Below, piece after piece: positions 51,527-60,468 of a stretch of 60,513 nucleotides of DNA. The notes below the pieces were generated by a model. That model did not search any database, was not told the origin of the DNA, and worked only from the letters and a program-made list of their open reading frames with translations. This stretch comes from Hyphomicrobiales bacterium (GTDB lineage: Bacteria; Pseudomonadota; Alphaproteobacteria; Rhizobiales; Methyloligellaceae), in contig JAJFHP010000054.1 of NCBI GenBank assembly GCA_021775555.1, positions 1 through 60,513 of the forward strand, read 5' to 3'. The position numbers and the translations under genes are program-made. Numbering within the stretch: position 1 is the stretch's first letter; every line of letters begins with the position of its first letter.

Positions 51527-51555
51527 AATGTCCGCTTTACCCCCGAAAGCGGACC
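51527..51555. repeat. Palindromic interspersed repeat, copy F (partial right arm)
   Basis: Left arm AATGTCCGCTTT is intact; right arm AAAGCGGAC is followed by CTC instead of ATT. The spacer ACCCCCG is nearly the same as in copy C. Confidence 0.65.
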
Positions 51556-51600
51556 TCGGCGCACAACCCCTCAACCCCCTTTATTATTTGAGTTCAGAGC

Positions 51601-52038
51601 CTAGCCAGCATCGTCCCTGGATGGCTCCCAACCCTCGGGCGCCATCTCGAAACCTGCAAATTCAAAACCCGGGGCAACCGTGCAGCCCACAAGTGTCCAT
51701 GCTCCAAGTGAGTGCGCCGATTGCCAATGGTTATTCGGCACTACAGCTTGCGGGCGTTCAGCAACCTTGAGGTCGTTTCCAAGGATAAACGTCTCCGGAT
51801 CGGATCCATCGGGTGCAATGCGCAATTCCAGTGCTGCGCCCGCATACCAGTGCCAGGTTTCGCTGGCATCGACCCGGTGCCAATGCGAGACTTCATCTTC
51901 ACGCAGCAGATAATAGATCACGGTCCCGACGGAACGCCCGGACTCGGTTTTCGCATCTCGAAACGTCTCGCGGAAATGCCCGCCTTCGGGATGCGGTTCG
52001 AGCTCCAGCAGGCGGATGACCTCATCCGCCGAGTGCAT
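51601..52038 (-). CDS. Cupin-domain protein (DUF985 family)
   Basis: A 145-residue double-stranded beta-helix protein of the DUF985/YML079-like cupin group. HPEGGHFRETFR and SHWHRVDASETWHWYAG contain the cupin metal-site-like His residues. Its ATG overlaps the last base of the glyoxalase II stop, so they are co-translated. Function unknown; gloB-DUF985 neighbours are common in alphaproteobacteria. Confidence 0.88.
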   Translation of the reverse strand: MHSADEVIRLLELEPHPEGGHFRETFRDAKTESGRSVGTVIYYLLREDEVSHWHRVDASETWHWYAGAALELRIAPDGSDPETFILGNDLKVAERPQAVVPNNHWQSAHSLGAWTLVGCTVAPGFEFAGFEMAPEGWEPSRDDAG

Positions 52039-52808
52039 CAGGCATTGTCCTTGGCTGCCCGCACCGCGCCGAACACCTCATAGTCCTCAGCGTCTTCCAT
52101 GCCGAGATTGGTGCGAATTTCAGCACTGTCCGGACGCAGGAAAACATTGGTTTCGAGTTCGCGCGACAGCGTGGTGGGGACCGTCGGCTCGCCCTTCGCT
52201 CGCATTTCGCTGATCTCCTGCGCACGCGCCTGAAGCGCCGCATTTCCGGGCTCCACGGTGAGCGCAAAAGCGGCGTTCGACTGGGTATATTCATGGCCTG
52301 AATAGACCACCGTCTCGGGCGGCAGCGCCCTGATCTTGGACAGCGACGTCCACATGGTCTGCGCATCACCCTCGAACACACGTCCGCACCCCAAGGTAAA
52401 CAGCGTATCTCCGGCAAAGCACAAACTGGCCTTGGGGAACCAGTAGGTGATGTGTCCTGCCGTATGACCCGGCGTATCAAACACCTTGGCCGTGAACGCA
52501 CCAAAGTCGTAACTGTCGCCATCACCAAGCAGCACATCAATGCCGGGCACACGATCCGCTTCAGCCCTTGGCCCAACGATGGTGCAGCCTGTCTCTCCCT
52601 TCAGCTCCAAGTTTCCACCCGTGTGATCCGCATGATAATGGGTGGTGAGAATATGGGTGAGGGTCCAGCCCTTCTCCGCCAGGGCCTGCTTGACTGCGCT
52701 GGCTTCAGGCGCATCAATGCTGGCCGTGAGATTGTTTTCCGCGTCATGTATCAGAACGCCGTAATTGTCGCTCAGGCAGGGGAACTGGTGAATTTCTAGG
52801 TTGGGCAT
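52038..52808 (-). CDS. gloB: Hydroxyacylglutathione hydrolase (glyoxalase II)
   Basis: A 256-residue metallo-beta-lactamase-fold enzyme hydrolysing S-lactoylglutathione to lactate and glutathione. The metal site THYHADHTGGN, the FDTPGHTAGHITY His and the YSGHEYTQSNAAFA substrate segment are intact. It would complete methylglyoxal detoxification; no gloA is in the window. Divergent from a methyltransferase, coupled to the cupin gene. Confidence 0.93.
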   Translation of the reverse strand: MPNLEIHQFPCLSDNYGVLIHDAENNLTASIDAPEASAVKQALAEKGWTLTHILTTHYHADHTGGNLELKGETGCTIVGPRAEADRVPGIDVLLGDGDSYDFGAFTAKVFDTPGHTAGHITYWFPKASLCFAGDTLFTLGCGRVFEGDAQTMWTSLSKIRALPPETVVYSGHEYTQSNAAFALTVEPGNAALQARAQEISEMRAKGEPTVPTTLSRELETNVFLRPDSAEIRTNLGMEDAEDYEVFGAVRAAKDNA

Positions 52809-52983
52809 GTCTGGTCCTCAAAAAGCGAAGCGACAGGACGTAAAAGCTGGTCCATTTTCTTCAACATTCAAAAGCAGCGCGCAACCTAGCACCGCTTTAA
52901 TGCAATTCAAATGTCATGCTGCTCTAATGAGAGTTCAGGTCTAGGATCAATGCAGCAACAGGATTTGCGCGGAAAGCACGGCC

Positions 52984-53754
52984 ATGCATATCGATATCAT
53001 CGATCTACGTGAGTTTTATGCCCGTCCGCTCGGAGCGGTGGTGCGGCGGCTGATCGTCCAGCGCCTGCGTGCGCGCTGGAGCGATGTCTCGGCCATGAAT
53101 GTATTTGGTCTGGGATACGCAGCGCCTTATCTGGGCGTTTTCCGAAATGAGGCAACGCGCGTTGGTGCTCTGATGCCGGCCTCTCAAGGCGTCATCGCCT
53201 GGCCCCAGGACAGCGCCCGGCAGGCCGCGCTGGTGCAGGAAGATGATTTGCCCCTGCCTGACAGCTGCGCCGACCGCCTGATCATAGTTCACTCCCTGGA
53301 AACCGTGGAGAACACACGCGCATTGCTGCGCGAGGCATGGCGCGTTCTCGCACCCGGTGGACGGGCGATCCTCATCGTGCCCAATCGCGCGGGCCTGTGG
53401 GCGCGCTTTGAGAGCACCCCCTTCGGGCATGGACGCCCCTATAGCCGTGGTCAGCTCACAAGGCTGCTGCGTGATGCCATGTTCACCCCGCTGGATTGGG
53501 ACCAGGCGCTTTACATGCCGCCATTCAACTGGCCAATCCTGTTACGCGGCGCCATTGCATGGGAGCGCATGGGAGCGATTTTCTGGCCCGGTTTTTGCGG
53601 TATCAACATGGTCGAGGCCACGAAACAGATTTACGCCGCAACACCCGAGCGCAACACTGAAAAGCTGCGCGGCAAGCTCTACCCGGTTCCTGCTGGTTCG
53701 GTTGCCGCTCGCAGCCGGAACACTATCCGTGAAGTTAAAGACTCAACGCGATAA
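52984..53754 (+). CDS. Class I SAM-dependent methyltransferase
   Basis: A 256-residue methyltransferase. Motif I is weak (VFGLGYAAPYLGVF), but EAWRVLAPGGRAILIVPNRAGLWARFESTPFGHGRPYS is the typical post-motif region. Its C-terminal half is a conserved extension of alphaproteobacterial homologues found beside gloB. The last 12 bases overlap the convergent metW. Substrate unknown. Confidence 0.85.
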   Translation: MHIDIIDLREFYARPLGAVVRRLIVQRLRARWSDVSAMNVFGLGYAAPYLGVFRNEATRVGALMPASQGVIAWPQDSARQAALVQEDDLPLPDSCADRLIIVHSLETVENTRALLREAWRVLAPGGRAILIVPNRAGLWARFESTPFGHGRPYSRGQLTRLLRDAMFTPLDWDQALYMPPFNWPILLRGAIAWERMGAIFWPGFCGINMVEATKQIYAATPERNTEKLRGKLYPVPAGSVAARSRNTIREVKDSTR

Positions 53755-54369
53755 CAGGAAGATCGCCTGTTGCCCGAGCAGGTTCTGCATGAAGTCCGGG
53801 ATATTCACGCCCAGCCGCTGACCCTGCGCGTTCAGAGCTACGGAGCGTTCAACCTTCGCATCCAGTTCATCACACATCGCACGAAAATCCTTGATCGTGC
53901 AGAAGTGAATGTTCGGCGTGTCGTACCAGGAGAAGGAGAGGTTTTCCGTCACCGGCATACGCCCGGCAAACATGATTTGTGAGCGAACGCGCCAGTGGCC
54001 AAAATTGGGAAATGACACGATGACGTGCTTGCCGATCCTCAACAACTGTTCCAGCACATCACGCGGGCGGCGCGTGGCCTGGATGGTTTGTGAAAGGATC
54101 GCGAAATCAAATGCATTGTCGGGATAGTTCACAAGGTCCGTGTCAGCGTCCCCCTGCACCACGGAAAGCCCGCGCGCCACGCACTGATTGACGCCGGACT
54201 GCTGAAGCTCGATGCCGCGTGCGTCAACATCTCGCGTCTCTGACAGAATGCGCAAGAGCGTACCATCACCGCAGCCGACATCCAGCACCCGCGATCCGGG
54301 ATGGACCATCTCCGACATCAGCAGGAGATCGACGCGAGTTGCCTGAAGATTGGTACTTTGTATGTTCAT
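53743..54369 (-). CDS. metW: Methionine biosynthesis protein MetW
   Basis: A 208-residue methyltransferase-fold protein. [17 protein letters not shown] is motif I and [33 protein letters not shown] is characteristic of MetW. It partners MetX in homoserine acetylation in alpha- and betaproteobacteria. Its ATG overlaps the metX stop by 4 bases, so the two are coupled and share the SAM-II riboswitch. Confidence 0.93.
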   Translation of the reverse strand: MNIQSTNLQATRVDLLLMSEMVHPGSRVLDVGCGDGTLLRILSETRDVDARGIELQQSGVNQCVARGLSVVQGDADTDLVNYPDNAFDFAILSQTIQATRRPRDVLEQLLRIGKHVIVSFPNFGHWRVRSQIMFAGRMPVTENLSFSWYDTPNIHFCTIKDFRAMCDELDAKVERSVALNAQGQRLGVNIPDFMQNLLGQQAIFLLSR

Positions 54370-55592
54370 CGGGTGCTCAACTCCGCATCAGCCACCTCGT
54401 CCGGTGACTTCAGTCCGCGCTTCCTCGCTGCCGCTGACAGGAACCCGGATACAGCATCAGCCAACTCCGGTTCATCCAGCAGAAAAGCATCATGTCCCTT
54501 GTCCGTATCTATCTCGACAAAGCTGACATTGGCCGCGACTGCGTTCAGCGCCTGCACGGTGGCACGGGATTCTTCGGTCGGGAAAAGCCAGTCGCTGGTG
54601 AAGGAGACACAGCAAAAGCGCGTCTGGGTCCCCTCAAACGCTTTTGACAATTCGCCGTCGTGATCCGCGGCCAGGTCGAAATAATCCATGGCGCGAGTCA
54701 TGTAGAGATAGCTGTTGGGGTCGAACCGGTCGACGAAAGTGTAGCCCTGATGACGCAAATAGCTCTCGACCTGGAAGTCAGCGTCGAACCCGAATGAAAT
54801 CTTTTCACGGTCCTGCAGGTTGCGCCCGAATTTCCGGTGCAATGCATCATCCGACAGATAGGTGATATGTGCTGCCATGCGCGCTACAGCCAAACCCTTG
54901 CGCGGCAGCTTGCCCTCTTCAATGTAGCGCCCGCCGCACCAATCGGGGTCTGCCATGACTGCCTGGCGCCCAACCTCGTGAAAAGCGATATTCTGCGATG
55001 AATGCCGCGCCCCGGTTGCGATGGGAATAGCGGAGAAGACACGGTCCTTGAACGAGGATGCCCATTCGAGCACCTGCATACCGCCCATGGAGCCACCAAT
55101 GACGCTGAAGAGCTGGTCAATGCCCAGGTGATCCAGCAACCGCGCCTCGGCCCGCACCATGTCGGAAATGGTGATGACCGGAAAGTCCAGTCCATAAGGC
55201 TTGCCAGTTTCCGGATTTTCAGACATGGGGCCGGTTGAGCCCATGCAGCCGCCCACATGGTTGGCGCAAATAACGAAGAACCTGTCCGTGTCGATGGGTT
55301 TGCCGGGGCCAACCATGATCTCCCACCAGCCGGCCTTGCCAGTGACGGGGTGGCTGTTTGCGACATGCTGGTCCCCGGTGAGCGCATGGCAGACCAGGAT
55401 TGCGTTGGAGGCGTCTTCATTGAGCACTCCATAGCTCTGGTAGGCCAGGGAAAAGGGTCCAAGCTGCGTACCGCAATCAAGCTCCAGCGGCTCATCGGCG
55501 GGAAACGTTACAAATTTTCCCTCAAGCCCACGCGTTTTTGAGCGCCCATTGACGCCTTCCTGACTGTTTGTTCTTTGATCCACCTGAACCAT
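54366..55592 (-). CDS. metX: Homoserine O-acetyltransferase MetX
   Basis: A 408-residue alpha/beta hydrolase-fold transferase that acetylates L-homoserine, the first step of methionine synthesis. The catalytic Ser is in [13 protein letters not shown], and the His in DKGHDAFLL. Segments [17 protein letters not shown] and [13 protein letters not shown] are typical of MetX. ATG at 55592 lies after ATGAGGCGCGG; the open frame extends to 55628 without a better start. Regulated by a SAM-II riboswitch and terminator upstream. Confidence 0.94.
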   Translation of the reverse strand: MVQVDQRTNSQEGVNGRSKTRGLEGKFVTFPADEPLELDCGTQLGPFSLAYQSYGVLNEDASNAILVCHALTGDQHVANSHPVTGKAGWWEIMVGPGKPIDTDRFFVICANHVGGCMGSTGPMSENPETGKPYGLDFPVITISDMVRAEARLLDHLGIDQLFSVIGGSMGGMQVLEWASSFKDRVFSAIPIATGARHSSQNIAFHEVGRQAVMADPDWCGGRYIEEGKLPRKGLAVARMAAHITYLSDDALHRKFGRNLQDREKISFGFDADFQVESYLRHQGYTFVDRFDPNSYLYMTRAMDYFDLAADHDGELSKAFEGTQTRFCCVSFTSDWLFPTEESRATVQALNAVAANVSFVEIDTDKGHDAFLLDEPELADAVSGFLSAAARKRGLKSPDEVADAELSTR

Positions 55593-55626
55593 CCGCGCCT
55601 CATGACCTTGAGGCCAAAGATCCAAC

Positions 55627-55664
55627 AAAAAACCCCGGCCGGGCGATGCGCCAAAACCGGGGGT
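55627..55664 (-). terminator. Intrinsic terminator between SAM-II riboswitch and metX
   Basis: On the minus strand a GC stem CCCCGG...CCGGGG around a loop is followed by TTTTTT (55627-55632 on the plus strand are A). It lies downstream of the riboswitch and before the metX start, so it may be the expression platform for transcription attenuation. An alternative antiterminator is not obvious. Confidence 0.7.
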
Positions 55665-55677
55665 CTAATCTCCGCGG

Positions 55678-55731
55678 CCTTTTAGCGACTTATTTAAAGT
55701 GGCTGCAAGCCGACCGGCCAAATCACCACTG
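55678..55731 (-). promoter_or_regulatory. SAM-II riboswitch (metX leader)
   Basis: Read on the minus strand, GTGGTGATTTG, then CGGCTTGCAGCCAC, TTTAAATAAGTCGCTAAAAGG matches the consensus of the alphaproteobacterial SAM-II (metA-type) aptamer. The GTGG/CCAC pair closes the first stem, and AAGTCGCTAAA is the conserved 3' pseudoknot strand. It would sense S-adenosylmethionine and turn down metX-metW. Confidence 0.9.
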
Positions 55732-55737
55732 GGAGGG

Positions 55738-55767
55738 ATTAAACACGGCTTTTCTCGTCCCGGTCAA
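55738..55767 (-). promoter_or_regulatory. Promoter of metX-metW
   Basis: Minus-strand -35 TTGACC (55762-55767) and -10 TTTAAT (55738-55743) are separated by 18 bases. Transcription would start a few bases later, directly before the SAM-II aptamer. Confidence 0.65.
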
Positions 55768-55865
55768 GGGTTGATGGGAGATGGGGTTAAGGAGGATGTG
55801 GAACTTTCCTTTGATTTCGTGCCTGCCTAAGCCTATTCAAAAGGCCGCGCGCAAGGAGCAGATAC

Positions 55866-56978
55866 GTGAGCGAGAAAACCACACCGACGCCTCAGCCCGG
55901 CATCATGGATATCACCCCATATGTGCCGGGCAAGAGCACGGCCGCTTCACGCAGCCCGGTGATAAAATTGTCGTCCAATGAGACCCCCCTGGGGCCCAGC
56001 CCCAAGGCGCTTGCCGCCTATGGCGAGGTCTCAACGCTTGAGCGCTACCCGAACGGCCAGGCGACGGAGTTGCGACAGGCCATTGCAGATGCTTACGGGC
56101 TGAACCGGGAACGGATCGTGTGCGGTGCGGGATCGGATGAATTGCTGAGCCTTCTGGCGCAGGCCTATCTGGGTGAAGGAGACGAGGCGATTTACACCGA
56201 GCATGGCTTCCTAGTGTACCATATCGTTATTCTCGCCAATGGTGCGACACCGGTGATTGCACCGGAGAAGGACGCTCGCGCCGACGTGGATGCGATCCTC
56301 GATCTGGTGAGCGTAAAAACCAAAATTGTTTTTCTCGCCAACCCGAACAACCCGACCGGAACCTACCTGCCGTTCGACGAGTTGCAGCGCCTGCGCGCCG
56401 GGCTGCCCGATCATGTAATTCTCGTACTCGACGCAGCCTATGCGGAATATGTAAAGCGCAACGATTACGAGGCAGGGCTGGAGCTCGTCGCGACCACCGC
56501 TAACACCGTGATGACGCGCACATTCTCGAAAGTATACGGCCTGGCAGCCCTGCGCATCGGCTGGTGCTATGCACCTGCTGCAATCGCTGATGTACTGAAT
56601 CGCATCCGCGGACCGTTTAACGTGTCTGCTCCGGCAATTGCCGCCGCTGTCGCTGCGATACAGGATGGCGCGCATATGGAGAAGGCCGTCGAGCATAATG
56701 ACAAATGGCTGGCATGGCTGACGGAAAAAATAGGTGCACTCGGGCTTGAGGTTACCCCGAGCGTAGCAAATTTTATCCTCATCCATTTTCCCGATAAAGA
56801 AGGCCAGACAGCCACTGATGCGGATGCAGCGCTGAGTGCAAAGGGGATTCTGCTGAGGCGCGTTGAAGGCTATGGTTTTCCCAATGCGCTGCGCATGACC
56901 ATTGGTACAGAAGATGAAAACCACCAGACCGTTGCGGCCCTTGAAGTTTTTTTGGGCGTGAGCGGGGATGCATCATGA
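55866..56978 (+). CDS. hisC: Histidinol-phosphate/aromatic aminotransferase (HisC family)
   Basis: A 370-residue PLP enzyme of aminotransferase class I/II. The [13 protein letters not shown] start, [10 protein letters not shown], the aspartate of LDAAYAEYV, the lysine of [16 protein letters not shown] and the terminal arginine in [12 protein letters not shown] are HisC features. GTG at 55866 follows AAGGAG. The stop overlaps the tyrA start by 4 bases. In this pairing the enzyme probably also transaminates phenylpyruvate or prephenate in tyrosine and phenylalanine synthesis. Confidence 0.92.
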   Translation: MSEKTTPTPQPGIMDITPYVPGKSTAASRSPVIKLSSNETPLGPSPKALAAYGEVSTLERYPNGQATELRQAIADAYGLNRERIVCGAGSDELLSLLAQAYLGEGDEAIYTEHGFLVYHIVILANGATPVIAPEKDARADVDAILDLVSVKTKIVFLANPNNPTGTYLPFDELQRLRAGLPDHVILVLDAAYAEYVKRNDYEAGLELVATTANTVMTRTFSKVYGLAALRIGWCYAPAAIADVLNRIRGPFNVSAPAIAAAVAAIQDGAHMEKAVEHNDKWLAWLTEKIGALGLEVTPSVANFILIHFPDKEGQTATDADAALSAKGILLRRVEGYGFPNALRMTIGTEDENHQTVAALEVFLGVSGDAS

Positions 56979-57910
56979 GCGCGCCCCTGTTCAACCGCGT
57001 TGCCCTTGTAGGCCTCGGCCTGATTGGCTCCTCCATTGCCCATGCGGCACGGGCCAATGGCGTGGCCAAAGAGATTGTCGGCACTGCACGCTCTGACAAA
57101 ACCCGTGCGCGGGTAAAAGAGCTGGGCTTCCTTGATCAGGTCATGGAGACCGCTGCCGAGGCCGTCGCGGGAGCTGATCTAGTGATTATCTGCGTGCCGG
57201 TATGCGCCAGCGAGGCGGTTGCCCGTGAAATCGGCCCGCACCTCTCACCCGGTGCAATCGTAACGGATGTCGGGTCAGTCAAAAGCAGCGTGGTGGCGCA
57301 GGTGGAGCCTCATATACCTGATGGCTGTACATTCATTGCCGGGCATCCGGTTGCGGGAACGGAACATTCAGGCCCAGACGCAGGCTTTGCCGAACTGTTC
57401 GAGGGGCGCTGGTGCATTCTCACTCCTGCGGCCAAGGCCACGCCGGAGGCGACTGACCGGTTGCGAGAATTCTGGAGCACGCTCGGGTCCAATGTCGACA
57501 TCATGGACCCGGAGCATCATGACCTGGTTCTGGCCATCACCAGCCATATTCCACATCTCATTGCCTACAACATTGTGGGTACCGTGGCTGATCTGGAAAC
57601 GGACACCCGGTCTGAAGTGATCAAATATTCCGCCAGCGGGTTTCGTGACTTCACCCGCATCGCCGCGTCCGACCCGGCCATGTGGCGTGATGTGTTCCTG
57701 TCAAACAAGGAAGCGGTGCTGGAAATGCTCGGGAGGTTCTCTGAAGACCTGTCCGGCCTCCAGCGCGCAATCAGGCGCGGTGATGGAGAAGCGCTGGAGA
57801 AAATGTTCACCCGCACCCGGGACATCCGCCGCAATATTATCGATGCCGGTCAGGAAACGGAAAGGGCCGATTTCGGACGCGGTCTATCGGGTTCTTCCAA
57901 AAAAGATTAA
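56975..57910 (+). CDS. tyrA: Prephenate/arogenate dehydrogenase
   Basis: A 311-residue enzyme of tyrosine synthesis. The NAD(P)-binding loop [11 protein letters not shown] opens the N-terminal domain; [11 protein letters not shown] and [20 protein letters not shown] are substrate-site segments; [21 protein letters not shown] is the conserved helical region. No chorismate mutase or ACT domain is fused. It starts inside the hisC stop (ATGA). Confidence 0.93.
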   Translation: MSAPLFNRVALVGLGLIGSSIAHAARANGVAKEIVGTARSDKTRARVKELGFLDQVMETAAEAVAGADLVIICVPVCASEAVAREIGPHLSPGAIVTDVGSVKSSVVAQVEPHIPDGCTFIAGHPVAGTEHSGPDAGFAELFEGRWCILTPAAKATPEATDRLREFWSTLGSNVDIMDPEHHDLVLAITSHIPHLIAYNIVGTVADLETDTRSEVIKYSASGFRDFTRIAASDPAMWRDVFLSNKEAVLEMLGRFSEDLSGLQRAIRRGDGEALEKMFTRTRDIRRNIIDAGQETERADFGRGLSGSSKKD

Positions 57911-57996
57911 GTCTTTTTCCGTCATTTTTACCCGACAAACCATTCTTATTCATGCAGGAATGCCTATCTGTCCTAGAAGTGGCAGGGGAGCAGAAT

Positions 57997-58518
57997 TTGT
58001 CTGATCTTTGGGTCTTCGGTTACGGGTCGCTGATGTGGCGGCCGGGCTTTGATCATATGGAGCGCCAGCCTGCGCTGCTGCGCGGAGCACACCGCTCACT
58101 GTGTGTCTATTCCTGGGTGCATCGAGGCACAGAAGACAGGCCCGGGCTTGTACTTGGCCTGGATACCGGCGGCTCCTGCCGGGGAATTGCTTTCCGCGTC
58201 AAATCCTCATTCGCCGATGAAACCATCGAATATTTACGCAGCCGCGAACAGGTGACCATGGTCTACCGTGAGGCGTTTCGCTCCATCCGGCTGCTTGATG
58301 GAACAGAACGAAAAGTTCAGGCGGTATGCTTCCTGGTTGATCGTGAGCATCCCCAATATGCCGGTCGCCTGCCGGTCTCAAAACAGGCCGAGCTCGTGGC
58401 TCACGGGCATGGGCAATCCGGTGACAATGTCGAATATGTAGCCAACACGCTCTCCCATCTTGATGAAATGGGTCTGCGGGAGAACGAGTTGCAACAGGTC
58501 ATGGCGCAACTCGACTGA
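57997..58518 (+). CDS. ChaC-like gamma-glutamylcyclotransferase
   Basis: A 173-residue enzyme of the glutathione-degrading ChaC family, releasing 5-oxoproline and Cys-Gly. WVFGYGSLMWRPGF near the N-terminus and FLVDREHPQYAGRLP with the catalytic Glu are the key motifs. TTG at 57997 follows AGGGGAG at 6 bases and places FGYGSL near the N-terminus as in homologues; the frame is also open from ATG 57952, which lacks a ribosome binding site. Confidence 0.88.
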   Translation: MSDLWVFGYGSLMWRPGFDHMERQPALLRGAHRSLCVYSWVHRGTEDRPGLVLGLDTGGSCRGIAFRVKSSFADETIEYLRSREQVTMVYREAFRSIRLLDGTERKVQAVCFLVDREHPQYAGRLPVSKQAELVAHGHGQSGDNVEYVANTLSHLDEMGLRENELQQVMAQLD

Positions 58519-58579
58519 GTGCCCGCAATATACTTTCAAACAGATTGAAGATGGTCAGTGAATGCCTTGTCGAAGCGCT

Positions 58580-59035
58580 TCAGGCGCAGACGGCTTCCGG
58601 CTCGTCATTGGCCGGCGCAAAGCTGCGCGGTGGCGCCGTGCGGCCCAGTTGACGCGCCGATAAATCAGCCTCGGCGCTTGCGCGTTCACGAACAGTTTCC
58701 GAGAGGAAATGAATGTGAATCTCGTTTGCGCCCAGCGAGGCAGCCCTGCGACGCAGATGCGCGAGATTGAGGCTGTCGGCATTGGAGACCGTCTGGCCGA
58801 TATCCAGCGGACGGCGCGTACCGTCACGATCGCACTGCACAAGGATATAATTGACCTTGGGCATCAACGGGCAATCGACGAGCGGGAAAACTGTGTGCAG
58901 ATAGCGCTGGCCCGATGCGCCGCGCCAATAATGGAACGGCTGCGTGACCTGCGCCTCGCGGCACACCAGCGCCGGCTCATTGGCCGGAATGGGCGCGTTG
59001 CCCTCATTTGCTGCTGTAATGGTCATCATCATCAT
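58580..59035 (-). CDS. Conserved alphaproteobacterial hypothetical protein
   Basis: A 151-residue soluble protein. FHYWRGASGQRYLHTVFPL, KVNYILVQCDRDGTRRPLDIG and LGANEIHIHFLSETV recall a small family of alphaproteobacterial proteins of unknown role; this is from memory. It begins MMMM, so the exact start is uncertain. It stands alone between ChaC and GNAT genes. Confidence 0.78.
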   Translation of the reverse strand: MMMMTITAANEGNAPIPANEPALVCREAQVTQPFHYWRGASGQRYLHTVFPLVDCPLMPKVNYILVQCDRDGTRRPLDIGQTVSNADSLNLAHLRRRAASLGANEIHIHFLSETVRERASAEADLSARQLGRTAPPRSFAPANDEPEAVCA

Positions 59036-59198
59036 GTGTCAGACTGATTCGTTTTCGTTAACCCTGAAATAGGGTCGATATGCAGAATTTCAAGCGGAAT
59101 TGTGACGATTGACTCTTAAAAGAGAACAAATATAGAACATTCTTGCGCTCGCTGTCAAATGATCTGCCGAAACTGCATTTTTTGATAAAGTAGAATCC

Positions 59199-59642
59199 AT
59201 GCCAGAAACCAATCCAGCCATACGCGATATGACACCGGACGATGTCGAGGCCATTATGCCGCTGATGATCCAGCTCGGTTACGAAGTGAATATCGGCGAA
59301 TTGAAGCGCCGCTATGAGAGCATTCGCTCCATGGCGGGGCACACCCTGCTGGTGGCCGATCTTGACGGGCATATTGCCGGTTTTTGCCACATGTTCTCGC
59401 GCCCGGCACTGGAAAAACCTCCCGAGGCCATACTGCAGGCCCTGGTCATCGATACAGAGTCGAGACAGGACGGTATTGGCCGCACGCTTGTCGACGCCGT
59501 GGAAGCCCGGGCGAAGAGAGAAGGATTTACCTCCGTCTCCCTGTCCTCGCAGGTTAATCGTGAAGACGCTCACGCTTTTTATGCGAATCTCGGCTATGAA
59601 CGGGTCACGACGACCAGCCTGCTCCGCAAATCGTTGGGGTAA
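59199..59642 (+). CDS. GNAT-family N-acetyltransferase
   Basis: A 147-residue acetyl-CoA-dependent transferase. IAGFCHMF and ALVIDTESRQDGIGRTLVDAVEARAKREGF form motif A with the Q/RxxGxG/A-like CoA site, and HAFYANLGYERV is the typical C-terminal motif. Substrate unknown. The next gene is another GNAT, 26 bases downstream. Confidence 0.9.
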   Translation: MPETNPAIRDMTPDDVEAIMPLMIQLGYEVNIGELKRRYESIRSMAGHTLLVADLDGHIAGFCHMFSRPALEKPPEAILQALVIDTESRQDGIGRTLVDAVEARAKREGFTSVSLSSQVNREDAHAFYANLGYERVTTTSLLRKSLG

Positions 59643-59668
59643 TATCCAACAATCTGAAGCCCGCACAG

Positions 59669-60247
59669 ATGAATTCATACCCGACATCAGCCCCCATCAA
59701 GATCGTGACCGAGCGGTTCGAGTTGCGCTCGCTCACCGCAGCGGACATCTCGCCGCGCTGGATCGCGTGGCTGAACGATCCGGAAATATTGACGCCCCTC
59801 AACGCGCCACCCTGCAACCACACTGTGCAGTCCCTCGCCAGCCAGCTCACCGGTTACGACAACTGGAATCACTATCACGTTGGCGTCTTCGATCTCGCCA
59901 CCAAGCTGCATATTGGTGTGCATGAAATGAACCTCAACCGCGAGGAACGCCTGCTGCAAACCAACGTGCTGATCGGCGAGAGGAAATGGTGGGGCAACGA
60001 CGTTGTCCTTGAGACGCGCGGCGCGCTGCTCGATTATTTCTTCTTCGAGCAGAATATCGAAAAGGCCTATGGCATGCCGCTGGCGCGCAACTTTCCGATG
60101 ATCTTCAACTACAAGTCACAGGGGTGGACGCTGGATGAAATCATGCGGGATAATCTTGTGTCGATAACGACAGGCGAGAAGCTCGATCAGTATCGTTTCG
60201 TCATGATGCGTGACGACTGGGCCGAACTGCGTGGGAGAAAGCCATGA
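59669..60247 (+). CDS. GNAT-family acetyltransferase (RimJ-like)
   Basis: A 192-residue acetyltransferase with ERFELRSLTAADIS at the N-terminus and WWGNDVVLETRGALLDYFFFE in the CoA-binding part, like the RimJ/aminosugar N-acetyltransferase branch. Its 3' end overlaps the acyl carrier protein start by 4 bases, suggesting the two act together, possibly on a glycan or an ACP-bound acyl group. Substrate unknown. Confidence 0.82.
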   Translation: MNSYPTSAPIKIVTERFELRSLTAADISPRWIAWLNDPEILTPLNAPPCNHTVQSLASQLTGYDNWNHYHVGVFDLATKLHIGVHEMNLNREERLLQTNVLIGERKWWGNDVVLETRGALLDYFFFEQNIEKAYGMPLARNFPMIFNYKSQGWTLDEIMRDNLVSITTGEKLDQYRFVMMRDDWAELRGRKP

Positions 60248-60468
60248 GCGCGCATGGAACAGCACGCGATCTCATCGCCCACGCCCTGGATATCGGTACC
60301 GACATGGTGCCGCCCGATGCCCGCCTCGATGAGTGGGAGCTGTGGGACAGCTTCTCCCATGAGCAGATCCTGACAGAGCTGGAAAAGACGCTGGGGCGTA
60401 AACTTGACCCGGCGGAAGTGATCGAGATCGAAAGCGTTGAGGATATCGACAAAATCCTCAGCGCCTAG
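60244..60468 (+). CDS. Acyl carrier protein
   Basis: A 74-residue four-helix carrier protein. WDSFSHEQIL contains the phosphopantetheine Ser (Ser36) in a DSF context instead of the DSL of fatty-acid ACP. The gene overlaps the GNAT upstream. A stand-alone ACP with a GNAT partner suggests a secondary-metabolite or surface-glycan cluster starting here and running out of the window. Confidence 0.85.
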   Translation: MSAHGTARDLIAHALDIGTDMVPPDARLDEWELWDSFSHEQILTELEKTLGRKLDPAEVIEIESVEDIDKILSA

